DNA from: CAIVPM01 sp049242885
GTDB lineage: Bacteria; Bacteroidota; Bacteroidia; Chitinophagales; Chitinophagaceae
NCBI GenBank assembly: GCA_049242885.1
Contig: JBMLOQ010000024.1
Location: 1-11,864 of the forward strand
Direction of reading: 5' to 3'
Length of the DNA: 11,864 nucleotides
In this document: in pieces, positions 1-7,144 of the stretch
How positions within the stretch are numbered: position 1 is the stretch's first letter
Layout: each line of letters starts with the position of its first letter
Notes under the pieces: generated by a model
Databases searched by the model: none
Seen by the model: only the letters and a program-made list of their open reading frames with translations
Told to the model about the DNA's origin: nothing
Translations under genes and position numbers: made by a program

Positions 1-1
1 A

Positions 2-967
2 TTAATTCTCTCTCACAATCAAAAACTCAGCTAATTCTTTTAATGGTGCTTTTCTGTTAGAGACTACCGCAATATCGTTTAAATGTTGCATGGCAATATC
101 AAAATATTTTTCTTTTAACTCATTTGCCCAAACATCAACGCCACAATCTTTAAATATTTGCAACATTTGTTCTACTTTATTTGATGGATTTTCGGTTATT
201 AAACTTTCAATCACTTTTTTTTGAGATGGGTTTGCTACTTCTAAAGCATGAATAAATAAAAATGTTTTTTTGTTTTGCTTAATATCGCCACCAACTTCTT
301 TTCCAAATTTTTCAGGGTTTCCAAAGGCATCTAAATAATCATCTTGAATTTGAAATGCAATGCCTAGGTTTCTGCCAAACTCGTACAAATGTTTACAATT
401 TCCTTCACTTGTACCTCCAAGCATTCCACCCATTTGCAAGCTTGCAGCCAATAACACACTAGTTTTAAGGTTTATCATTTCTATGTATTCATCAAGCGAA
501 ACTGATTCTTGGGTTTCAAAATCCATATCCATTTGTTGGCCTTCACAAACTTCTTTTGCAGTTCTATTAAAAATAGTCAAGATTTTATGGAGCAACTGTC
601 CATCTATTTTATTAATTTCTTCATAACTCTTAATTAACATCACATCACCAGAAAGTATAGCAACATTATTATTATACTTTGTATGTACCGTTTGCATACC
701 ACGCCTTAAACTAGCAGCATCCATTATATCATCATGTATTAGCGTAAAATTGTGAAACAACTCTACTGCTTTGGCTACATGCCAAGCATCGGGATTGATT
801 TCTCCAAACAAATTACACCCCATTAAGCAAAGCACAGGACGAACCCTTTTGCCTCCAATTCCTAGAAAATAATCACAAGGATTATATAAATTTTGGGGCG
901 TATCTGGAAAATGTTTTACACTAAACTTTGTATTAAAATCTTTTGATAACTCGCTAAAACTAAACAT
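2..967 (-). CDS. Polyprenyl (geranylgeranyl-type) diphosphate synthase
   Basis: Trans-isoprenyl diphosphate synthase of 321 aa, complete, cytoplasmic. It condenses isopentenyl diphosphate onto an allylic diphosphate to make a short-chain prenyl diphosphate for quinones, carotenoids or lipid carriers. Visible motifs are GGKRVRP (residues 38-44), the first Asp-rich motif DDIMD (79-83) followed by LRRG (87-90), a KTS (168-170), and the second Asp-rich motif DDYLD (209-213) with the downstream GGDIKQNKKT segment. The first motif has no two-residue insertion, and the residue five before it is Phe74 with Thr75 at -4. In family terms this suggests a C15-C20 product, most likely GGPP; exact chain length is inference. 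The start is the ATG at 967. It lies 51 bases downstream of the isomerase gene on the same strand, so co-transcription is likely, and its start codon sits inside a hairpin (965-994). Confidence 0.93.
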   Translation of the reverse strand: MFSFSELSKDFNTKFSVKHFPDTPQNLYNPCDYFLGIGGKRVRPVLCLMGCNLFGEINPDAWHVAKAVELFHNFTLIHDDIMDAASLRRGMQTVHTKYNNNVAILSGDVMLIKSYEEINKIDGQLLHKILTIFNRTAKEVCEGQQMDMDFETQESVSLDEYIEMINLKTSVLLAASLQMGGMLGGTSEGNCKHLYEFGRNLGIAFQIQDDYLDAFGNPEKFGKEVGGDIKQNKKTFLFIHALEVANPSQKKVIESLITENPSNKVEQMLQIFKDCGVDVWANELKEKYFDIAMQHLNDIAVVSNRKAPLKELAEFLIVREN

Positions 968-994
968 GCTACAAACCTAAGGATTTGTAGCATG
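965..994 (-). promoter_or_regulatory. Perfect 11-bp hairpin covering the start codon of the polyprenyl synthase
   Basis: CATGCTACAAA at 965-975 and TTTGTAGCATG at 984-994 are exact reverse complements with an 8-base loop (CC and GG in the loop can add two pairs around a bulged A). In the minus-strand transcript the 3' arm contains the ATG start codon of the polyprenyl synthase. The 5' arm contains a second ATG, in another frame, that would open a 25-codon reading frame ending inside the synthase gene. The stem could be a weak terminator/attenuator after the isomerase gene or a structure that limits translation initiation. The bases after it (TTTAGTTTTAG) are a poor U-tract, so I favour the second reading. 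The repeat is seen; its role is inferred. Confidence 0.5.
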
Positions 995-1018
995 AAACTT
1001 TATTTGAATTGCAGGAAA

Positions 1019-2935
1019 TTATTTAATTGTTTTCCATACTGCATCATTAAACTTTATTGGATATTTTTTCTTTAGTTCATCTAACCATTTTACTTCTAGT
1101 ACTTGCTGGTAATCGTTTATTAGCAATCCTTTTGCATCTTCAAAACTTCTTTGACCAACTGGTATTTGGTTTGATGTAAAATAAATGAAACTATAACTAT
1201 CATCGTTAGCATTCTTTTCTAATGCAGAAAATTTGTTTGCTTGTACACCTTCACTTTTTTGAGTGGTTGATAGTTGTTCAATTTCAAATCTACTGCTGTC
1301 AGCTGCAACTTTAGCTCCAAAACTATCAATTATTTTTCGCCAACTAGTTATACTTTTTTCTAATTCTTGTTTTAAACTTAAAGCTTGTTCTCTATTATTA
1401 GCACTAAAAATTATTGCATTTACACTAGGTTGCCAGGTATATTTTCTTTTGTTTTCTTCATAATATTTTTTCAAAGCAGCAGTATCTTCTATAGCTTTAT
1501 TCCACACTTGTTTTTCCATGGCTGCAAAAAGTAAGTTTGCTTCGTTAAATTCTTTTAACTGCTTTTGCATAGATGCATTGTATTCTTCAATATGATCTCT
1601 GTAATATGATGTTGCCATTTCTTCTTCAAATTCAGTCAATAAATCTTTGTAAGATTTATTAGCATTTGCAGTTCCACTATATTTTGCAGTTTTTACTGCA
1701 TCTGCAAACTCTTTAAGTGTATAATCTTGCTTATTAAAAGAAAATATTAAAGTTTTATCATTTACTAAAAAAAACTGAGCTGTTGGTTTGTTAAGTACAA
1801 CGCTATCAATATATTCAAATGCTTGAGTTTCGTTAAAAAAGGCCTTACGATAGCCAATTTTTGTCATCCAATTTTTAACTAAATTCTTTTTTGCATCTGC
1901 AAGTCTCGAACTATTTTCTATTGTCAATCTTAAAGTACTAGAATATACAGGATCAGCAATATTGCTGCTTACAGGATAAATGTCGAGTAATTTTAATATA
2001 TGAATACCGTAGGCAGTTACAAAAGGTTGCGATACTTCATCTTTTACTTTAAGGCTATATACTTTTTCTTCAAAATTTTTGTCAAAACGTGCAATTCCAA
2101 CTTCACCAATTTCACCATTATTGGATGCAGATGAATAATCTGCACTGAATTGTTGTGCCAATTCTCCAAACTTTTCACCAGCTTTTATTTTGCTATAAAT
2201 TTCATTGGCTTGCTTAGTTATTGCTTGCTTAGTACTATCATTTGAATTGGGAGGAAAGGTCAACAAAATTTGAGCAATTTTTCTACGTCCAACTGCTGGT
2301 CTTGTGCTGTTTACTTTAAAAATATGCCAACCAAATTTGCTTTTAAAAGGAGTGGTAAAGCCGTTTACTTTAGTTGTATAAACTAAATTTTCAATCTCGT
2401 AAGGTAGCGTAAAAACTGTTACAAAGCCAAGTTCACCTTTATTGCTTTTTACTGCTTCATCGTTGCAATACATCATTAATACTTTTTCAAAATCTTTGCC
2501 TTGCTTTAGTTCTGCATAGGCTTTCCTTATTTCTAATTCAGCATTTTTAGATTTTTCTGTAGCTATAAAAATTTGTGAAACATTTACATCTTTTTGGCTT
2601 CTTTCAAAAGCCTCCTTAAAAAGTAATTCTCCGTTGGCTTCTTGTGTAATAATGTTGTCAGTAATTTGTCTCTTAAAATTAGTGCTTTCTACTTTATATG
2701 TTTCAGTTTCATCAAGTTTATCATCTAACGCACTTTGTACTTTTAATTTATAATTTGGGTACAGTGTTTTGTACTCTTGCAAGCTTTTATATCTTTCGTT
2801 TGCAGGGGTTGGATTTTTATTAAAAGCTGCTAAAAACTCTTGCTTGGTTACTTGTTTTTTCCCATAAGTAAATAACACTTGTGCATTTAAATTAATAAAA
2901 CAAAAACTACCTAAAATTGCTATATATTTTTTCAT
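1019..2935 (-). CDS. Periplasmic peptidyl-prolyl cis-trans isomerase (SurA/PpiD-like, two parvulin domains)
   Basis: Secreted folding catalyst of 638 aa that isomerises X-Pro bonds; relatives of this kind act as periplasmic chaperones for outer-membrane proteins. Residues 1-19 look like a signal peptide (MKKYIAILG...LNAQ). A helical N-terminal segment (about 20-113) is followed by two rotamase domains, about 116-210 and 218-318. Both carry parvulin landmarks: VSQIFI and IAQILL at the start, GELGF (167-171) and GEIGEVG (274-280) in the middle, and FGWHIFKV (201-208) and YGIHILKL (309-316) at the end. The remaining 320 residues are hydrophilic and largely helical and I cannot assign a domain to them; they could be a chaperone arm. 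ATG start at 2935. It lies 91 bases downstream of the thioredoxin gene and 51 bases upstream of the polyprenyl synthase gene on the same strand. Confidence 0.9.
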   Translation of the reverse strand: MKKYIAILGSFCFINLNAQVLFTYGKKQVTKQEFLAAFNKNPTPANERYKSLQEYKTLYPNYKLKVQSALDDKLDETETYKVESTNFKRQITDNIITQEANGELLFKEAFERSQKDVNVSQIFIATEKSKNAELEIRKAYAELKQGKDFEKVLMMYCNDEAVKSNKGELGFVTVFTLPYEIENLVYTTKVNGFTTPFKSKFGWHIFKVNSTRPAVGRRKIAQILLTFPPNSNDSTKQAITKQANEIYSKIKAGEKFGELAQQFSADYSSASNNGEIGEVGIARFDKNFEEKVYSLKVKDEVSQPFVTAYGIHILKLLDIYPVSSNIADPVYSSTLRLTIENSSRLADAKKNLVKNWMTKIGYRKAFFNETQAFEYIDSVVLNKPTAQFFLVNDKTLIFSFNKQDYTLKEFADAVKTAKYSGTANANKSYKDLLTEFEEEMATSYYRDHIEEYNASMQKQLKEFNEANLLFAAMEKQVWNKAIEDTAALKKYYEENKRKYTWQPSVNAIIFSANNREQALSLKQELEKSITSWRKIIDSFGAKVAADSSRFEIEQLSTTQKSEGVQANKFSALEKNANDDSYSFIYFTSNQIPVGQRSFEDAKGLLINDYQQVLEVKWLDELKKKYPIKFNDAVWKTIK

Positions 2936-2957
2936 TTATTTTAATTTGTATTTTTTG

Positions 2958-2982
2958 GTTTGGTGCTTAAACTTGCACAAAC
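2958..2982. repeat. Imperfect intergenic inverted repeat (GTTTG-TGC / GCA-CAAAC)
   Basis: GTTTGGTGC (2958-2966) pairs with GCACAAAC (2975-2982) apart from one bulged G, around an 8-base loop. It lies between the thioredoxin gene and the isomerase gene, 23 bases before the isomerase start. On the minus strand it is followed by an A-rich run, not a U-tract, so it is not a standard intrinsic terminator. It may be an mRNA processing or leader structure, or chance in AT-rich DNA. Confidence 0.3.
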
Positions 2983-3026
2983 AATTCAATTTTTAATTTT
3001 GATTACCAATTAGTTTGTTTAAGGTG

Positions 3027-4502
3027 TTATTTTTTTTGAAGTTTTACTCTAATTACATCATCAAACTGGGATAAACTTAAACGTTTGGCAATTATTTGCT
3101 TATTCTCATCAAGCAAATAAAAAGTTGGGGTTACTGTTACATCATACAACTGACCCATTGTAGGAATGTTATTTCTGGCATCCTCATCTTTTGATTCTTT
3201 AGTTTTATATACATGCCACCAATTACTACTTAATTTTTTTTCAGCAATAAATTCCTTCCATTCTTTCAATAAATTTTCTTTAATATTTATGGCATACACA
3301 CCTACGCCCAAATCTTTCCATTTAGCATTGTAAATACTATCAATTCGTGGTAATTCTTCTTTGCAATGACCACAAGTAGGGTCGTAAAAAGCAATGAAAG
3401 TAAACTTATTTTTAAAGCTGTACAATGGCTTTGAATTTCCTTCTATGTCAACTAAATTAAGTTCTGGTGCTGGATTATTTAATTGATTTGCCATCATATA
3501 ATATCCACGCTCAAAAATCATTTTTCGGCTTTTTGCATCTAAAATTGTAGTATCGCCTTTGGCGTAAAACTCAGTAAACAAATACAAAAAAACTTTATCC
3601 TGACCCATGAATTCGGGATTAAGATATTTATTGGTAAATTTTGTAAGCAAGTAAGCAAACATTTCTTTACTGCTTCTTGCACCAATTAACATGGTTTTTA
3701 CTTCAGGAATAATACTATCGGCATCGGGTGCTATGTAATATTTATAAAACTCGTCAATTTTTTGCTCAAAAAATGGCGTTCGCAACAATCTTTCATCTGC
3801 AAATAACACATCATCCCAAAAATGATCTTTTACAAAACGATAAGGATAAGTGCTATCAGCTTTTCCATTCACAATTGGAATTGCAGGTGCTTCGGGCCTT
3901 TTCATTGCACTTAATAAAGCTCCTAAAAGTGAACCAGGATTTTTGTTAATAATGTTGTTTCTATATACTTCCAACTCTTCTCTTTTAGCAATAATTTGCT
4001 TTCTTAAAGAGTTGCTATCTTGGGTTGAAGTTGCATTTTTATATTTTTCTTCTAAAGCATAAATAGCTTGTCCACGTTCAAAACTTCCAATACTGTATTG
4101 CTTAAACAAATCGTTATCTGGAGAACCAGTAATTAGTACATCCTCTTTTTTTGCAGTATCGGCAACCACACTAAAATCTTGCTTTTTGCCAACAAGAATT
4201 TCAAAAAGAATTGAGTAGTTTGGAGAAACTACAAAATAAATACCCTCAACCAATTTTTTATTTGCTTTAAATGCACCACTATTGGTTGCATCCAAAATGG
4301 TACTATCAACCAAAATTTTTCCTTTACCATAATAAGTACCTAAATACACTTTTCGATTTGCCAAAGGTGTAATTTTAACTTTTAAATGATACCCATTGTT
4401 AGTTGATTTTGTGATAACAGGTTTTACAGGATTTTTTTTAGTTTGGGAAAAAGAAACTGACAATAAACAACAAAAACTTAATACGGATAAAAACTGCTTC
4501 AT
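3027..4502 (-). CDS. TlpA-like thioredoxin-fold protein with DUF4369/DUF5106-type N-terminal regions
   Basis: Exported thiol-disulfide oxidoreductase of 491 aa. Residues 1-20 form a hydrophobic signal peptide ending FSQ; the Cys11/Cys12 pair lies within the hydrophobic core and does not make a proper lipobox. About 38-130 is a beta-rich region like DUF4369, about 140-330 a helical region like DUF5106, and 343-490 a thioredoxin/AhpC-TSA fold. The redox centre is CGHC (377-380) in FYDPTCGHCKEE, with the cis-proline at TPT (458-460), so the active site is intact. These proteins reduce or rearrange disulfides in the periplasm of Bacteroidota; the specific partner is unknown. ATG start at 4502, 120 bases from the divergent metal transporter. 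Being just upstream of a parvulin isomerase suggests a small envelope protein-folding unit (inference). The domain names are recalled from family layout. Confidence 0.88.
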   Translation of the reverse strand: MKQFLSVLSFCCLLSVSFSQTKKNPVKPVITKSTNNGYHLKVKITPLANRKVYLGTYYGKGKILVDSTILDATNSGAFKANKKLVEGIYFVVSPNYSILFEILVGKKQDFSVVADTAKKEDVLITGSPDNDLFKQYSIGSFERGQAIYALEEKYKNATSTQDSNSLRKQIIAKREELEVYRNNIINKNPGSLLGALLSAMKRPEAPAIPIVNGKADSTYPYRFVKDHFWDDVLFADERLLRTPFFEQKIDEFYKYYIAPDADSIIPEVKTMLIGARSSKEMFAYLLTKFTNKYLNPEFMGQDKVFLYLFTEFYAKGDTTILDAKSRKMIFERGYYMMANQLNNPAPELNLVDIEGNSKPLYSFKNKFTFIAFYDPTCGHCKEELPRIDSIYNAKWKDLGVGVYAINIKENLLKEWKEFIAEKKLSSNWWHVYKTKESKDEDARNNIPTMGQLYDVTVTPTFYLLDENKQIIAKRLSLSQFDDVIRVKLQKK

Positions 4503-4581
4503 GTACTATTAAAAAATTTGGGTGTAAAAATAATGGAATTGAATTTTACAAATAGTTAAATTGCATAACTTGAAATTTTAA

Positions 4582-4599
4582 TAACTTAACCTTAAGTTA
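4582..4599. promoter_or_regulatory. 18-bp palindrome in the thioredoxin/VIT1 divergent promoter region; candidate operator
   Basis: TAACTTAA and TTAAGTTA are perfect inverted repeats separated by CC. The site lies 23 bases upstream of the ATG of the metal transporter and 79 bases from the thioredoxin gene start. Symmetry, size and position fit a dimeric repressor site, for example a metal sensor of the DtxR/MntR or Fur class, but I cannot match it to a known consensus. The core TTAACCTTAA (4586-4595) recurs at 10409-10418 in another promoter region. I see no clear TAnnTTTG -7 box on either strand of this 120-base gap. Confidence 0.4.
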
Positions 4600-4622
4600 C
4601 TAACAAATATTAATAATTGTTT

Positions 4623-5324
4623 ATGGATATTCATTTACACCATCAAGAGCATCATTTAAAAAGTAGTGATTTATTGAGAGATATTGTTATTGGAATGAGT
4701 GATGGGCTTACTGTACCCTTTGCTTTAGCTGCTGGATTAAGTGGTGCAGTAAATAATACTAATATTATTGTAGTTGCTGGATTGGCAGAAATTGCTGCAG
4801 GAAGTATTGCAATGGGTTTGGGCGGATATTTAGCTGGCAAAACTGAACAAGACCATTATGCTGCTGAACTAAAACGTGAATATGAAGAAATTGAAACAAA
4901 ACGTGATATTGAAATTGCAGAAGTAAAACAAGTTTTTGCAGAATGGGGTTTGAGTGAAAATGTACAAACAACTGCAACCAATGAAATAATAAAAGACAAA
5001 GATAAATGGGTGAAATTTATGATGAAACACGAATTGCACTTAGACCAACCCGAACCCAAACGTGCAACAAAAAGTGCCTTTAACATTGGTTTTAGTTATG
5101 TTATTGGAGGATTAGTGCCTTTGATGCCATACTTTTTTATTGAAGATAGTATGTATGGATTCAAAATTTCTGTAGTTATCACTTTATGTTGCCTGTTTAT
5201 TTTTGGCTATTTTAAAAGTAAAATTACTGGTGTTTCTCCTACAATTGGAGGATTTAAAGTAATGCTTATTGGTGCCGCTGCTGCTGGTGCTGCCTTTATT
5301 ATTGCAAAACTACTGGGAGCTTAA
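4623..5324 (+). CDS. VIT1/CCC1-family iron/manganese transporter
   Basis: Inner-membrane divalent metal transporter of 233 aa that moves Fe2+/Mn2+ out of the cytoplasm. A His-rich N terminus (HLHHQEHH, 4-11) precedes TM1 (about 20-41, with SDGLTVPFALAAGLSGA), TM2 (about 48-72), a charged helical cytoplasmic loop (75-145) and three more segments (about 152-172, 180-197, 208-230). Key residues match the plant VIT1 structure as I recall it, at identical spacing: Asp27, Glu56 and Met64 in the membrane path, and Glu86, Glu89, Glu97, Glu100, Met133 and Glu137 in the metal-binding loop. The transport site therefore looks intact. The ATG at 4623 is chosen over an in-frame TTG at 4617. The last 15 bases overlap the convergent DUF2520 gene. 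A palindrome at 4582-4599 may control it in response to metal (inference). Confidence 0.93.
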   Translation: MDIHLHHQEHHLKSSDLLRDIVIGMSDGLTVPFALAAGLSGAVNNTNIIVVAGLAEIAAGSIAMGLGGYLAGKTEQDHYAAELKREYEEIETKRDIEIAEVKQVFAEWGLSENVQTTATNEIIKDKDKWVKFMMKHELHLDQPEPKRATKSAFNIGFSYVIGGLVPLMPYFFIEDSMYGFKISVVITLCCLFIFGYFKSKITGVSPTIGGFKVMLIGAAAAGAAFIIAKLLGA

Positions 5325-6086
5325 ATTTTGATAATATTCCTGTAAACTATTGCTTAGTATGCTATACAAAGGCTTTAGCTTTGTATGTTGCTCTAAAATC
5401 TCAAGGTGCTTTTTAATAGTTATTGCATCGTTACGAATAGCAGGTCCTGTAAAAACGTTTTTTGGAGACTGATATTGAAGTCTATTTGCAGTTTCTCTTA
5501 TGATAGGTTGTAAGAGTTTAAAATCTACATTTTCTTTAGCACAAAAATCTTCTGCTAATGCATACAGGTAATTGGTAAAATTGTTTACTAAAACAGCAGC
5601 AACATGCAATCTGCTTCTATACTCATCATTTCCAAAAACAACACTCGAACTTATCGTACTTGCCAATTTGGTTAATTCATTTATTGTAAAATCATTATTG
5701 CCGTCTATTATAAAAGGAATATCAACGGTTGATTTTGTATGTACAGTAATACTTTGTAAAGGATATAAAATGCCATAGTTTTCACTACATCCCTTTAGCA
5801 AGTCTTTTGAAATGGCTCCAGCAGTGTGCACCACAATTGTATTTAGCACTGAAAGTTTATTGGCAATTTCCTTAATACCGTCATCAGAAACTGCAATTAA
5901 AATTAAATCGGTTTCGCTGGGTATTTCCTCAACCATATTTAAAGCCAAAGCATTGCACTGATTGGCTAAAATTTGGGTAGCACTTTTATTTCTACCAACA
6001 ATGCAAACAATTTTATGCGAAGCAGCAAACAATTTTTGAGCTAAAATAGTGGCTACTTTTCCTGTACCAATAATTGATATGTTCAT
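5310..6086 (-). CDS. DUF2520 domain protein with N-terminal NAD(P)-binding Rossmann fold
   Basis: Cytoplasmic protein of 258 aa, probably a dehydrogenase/reductase of unknown substrate. The N terminus is a Rossmann fold of the F420/NADP-oxidoreductase type: NISIIGTGKVA (2-12) with the dinucleotide-binding GTG, a second strand ending IVGRN (29-33), and the LILIAVSDD strand (61-69). HTAGA (87-91) and YPLQSI (108-113) are typical linker features of DUF2520 proteins, and HVAAVLVNNFTN (161-172) begins the helical C-terminal domain. Start: the ATG at 6086 is preferred because the fold begins directly there; an in-frame TTG at 6095 would add three residues and nearly close the gap to the upstream SemiSWEET gene (12 bases). 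Those two genes are probably one transcript. The 3' end overlaps the convergent transporter gene by 15 bases. No reaction is assigned. Confidence 0.85.
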   Translation of the reverse strand: MNISIIGTGKVATILAQKLFAASHKIVCIVGRNKSATQILANQCNALALNMVEEIPSETDLILIAVSDDGIKEIANKLSVLNTIVVHTAGAISKDLLKGCSENYGILYPLQSITVHTKSTVDIPFIIDGNNDFTINELTKLASTISSSVVFGNDEYRSRLHVAAVLVNNFTNYLYALAEDFCAKENVDFKLLQPIIRETANRLQYQSPKNVFTGPAIRNDAITIKKHLEILEQHTKLKPLYSILSNSLQEYYQNLSSQ

Positions 6087-6098
6087 TGGCAGCAAAAA

Positions 6099-6368
6099 TT
6101 ATTTAAAAGTAGCTTTGAAATAGAGTAAAATACTGCACAGTATAAGAATTACACTGTTGGCAACTATTATTGGCAAATCCTGCTTTACAAAACCATAAAT
6201 AAGCCAAACACAAACACTTGAAAATATGATAAACAACATGCCAGTATTAAGATCTCTCACACTTTTTGTTTTATATGCTTGAATTACCTGTGGAATAAAT
6301 GTAATGGCACTTAAAAAAGCTCCAAAAAGTCCTAAATAATCTATCCATGTAAAATTTGAAAAGTTCAT
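6099..6368 (-). CDS. SemiSWEET-type sugar transporter (PQ-loop, three TM)
   Basis: Small membrane protein of 89 aa, the normal size for a bacterial SemiSWEET, which forms a homodimer that lets sugars cross the inner membrane. Three hydrophobic segments are visible at about 10-29, 42-60 and 66-84. TM1 ends with the PQ-loop motif FIPQVIQAYKTKS (24-36), containing Pro26-Gln27. Trp55 and Asn71, spaced 16 apart, match the substrate-contact Trp and Asn of known SemiSWEET structures (recalled from the family). The ATG at 6368 is chosen; an upstream in-frame TTG (6434) would add 22 mostly polar residues before TM1 and is unlikely. It stands 12 bases upstream of the DUF2520 gene and diverges from the NlpC/P60 gene. 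A weak promoter-like pair (TTG at 6434-6432, TAAATTTC at 6415-6408, 16-base spacer) is on its strand. The sugar is unknown. Confidence 0.9.
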   Translation of the reverse strand: MNFSNFTWIDYLGLFGAFLSAITFIPQVIQAYKTKSVRDLNTGMLFIIFSSVCVWLIYGFVKQDLPIIVANSVILILCSILLYFKATFK

Positions 6369-6385
6369 ATATTTTTTTGTAAATG

Positions 6386-6393
6386 TATTTTTG
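6386..6393 (+). promoter_or_regulatory. Candidate Bacteroidota -7 promoter element for the NlpC/P60 gene
   Basis: TATTTTTG matches the TAnnTTTG -7 box of the main Bacteroidota sigma factor exactly. It would place transcription start near 6400 and give a leader of about 45 bases before the ATG at 6447. I do not find a good TTG -33 element at the right distance (the nearest TTTG, at 6355-6358, is 27 bases away), so this is a half-supported promoter. Confidence 0.35.
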
Positions 6394-6446
6394 TAACAGC
6401 ATACTACGAAATTTAATTTAACATTATATTGCAAGCCTTGCCAACC

Positions 6447-7136
6447 ATGACAAAAAATATTTATATATACTTATTGGTTTTAATCGTTGCAACAACAAGT
6501 TGTAGTGGACTAAAAAAAATAAAATCTAGTGGCGATGCTACTACAGATGCTAAACGACTTAAAAGTAAAAAAACTCCTACTTTCATTGAGGGGCTAGAAA
6601 TTACGCCTGGGTCTGTTGTAAAATCTAAGCATAAACCCACAACTACCAAAGAAAATCAAAATAAACAAGATGAGGTAAATGTATCCTCTAATAAAGTTGA
6701 ATACAGTTTTGAATTGCAAAAAACCTATGCCGAAAGATTACAAGTAGATGCAAGCTATGTTTCAAATAAATGGTTGTACGAAAAAATTGAAGAATGGTGG
6801 GCAACAAGATATTGCTTGGGTGGTTCGTCAAAACAGTGTATTGATTGCTCTGCTTTTACAGCAGTAATTGCAAAAGATGTGTTTAATATTGTTTTGCTAC
6901 GAACGGCTCAACAACAATACGAAAATAGCACCCCCATTCCTAAAGAAGAATTAATGGAAGGTGATTTAGTTTTTTTTCACACAAGCAATAGGAGAGAAGT
7001 AACACATGTGGGGGTATATTTACAAAACAATAAATTTGTACATGCCAGTACTAGTCAAGGTGTTATGATTAGTGATTTAAATGATAACTATTGGAAATCT
7101 AAATACTACGCTAGCGGTAGAATGATGACTAAGTAA
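6447..7136 (+). CDS. NlpC/P60 family peptidoglycan endopeptidase lipoprotein (Spr-like)
   Basis: Cell-wall hydrolase of 229 aa that cleaves stem-peptide bonds in peptidoglycan, as known for the NlpC/P60 family. The N terminus is a lipoprotein signal with a lipobox-like TTSC and the lipidated Cys at 19, so it is probably anchored in a membrane facing the periplasm. Residues 22-85 are a Lys/Thr/Ser-rich linker. The catalytic domain spans about 105-229: YCLGGSSKQCIDCSAF contains the nucleophile Cys134 (DCSAF), THVGVYL contains His187, and FVHAS contains His199 as the third polar residue, so the triad is complete. The ATG at 6447 is chosen over an in-frame TTG at 6429 because the signal peptide begins there. 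It diverges from the SemiSWEET gene (78-base gap, with a -7 box at 6386-6393) and converges on the vWA gene, leaving only 8 bases between stop codons. Confidence 0.92.
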   Translation: MTKNIYIYLLVLIVATTSCSGLKKIKSSGDATTDAKRLKSKKTPTFIEGLEITPGSVVKSKHKPTTTKENQNKQDEVNVSSNKVEYSFELQKTYAERLQVDASYVSNKWLYEKIEEWWATRYCLGGSSKQCIDCSAFTAVIAKDVFNIVLLRTAQQQYENSTPIPKEELMEGDLVFFHTSNRREVTHVGVYLQNNKFVHASTSQGVMISDLNDNYWKSKYYASGRMMTK

Positions 7137-7144
7137 TTGTTTGC

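Noticed and set aside
360..626. 88-codon plus-strand frame inside the polyprenyl synthase gene
   Set aside because: It is the antisense shadow of a clearly conserved gene, with no signal or domain of its own. The same holds for the other short frames at 1263-1463, 3728-4062, 4652-5086, 5572-5778, 6461-6649, 7264-7479, 8547-8765, 9851-10078 and 11064-11252.
4503..4622. Promoter of the thioredoxin gene (TTTG, 16 bases, TATTTTTA on the minus strand)
   Set aside because: The -7 box has one mismatch and the spacing is shorter than usual for Bacteroidota, so it was not called.
6087..6095. TTG start for the DUF2520 gene at 6095
   Set aside because: The ATG at 6086 directly opens the Rossmann fold; the TTG would add only three residues.
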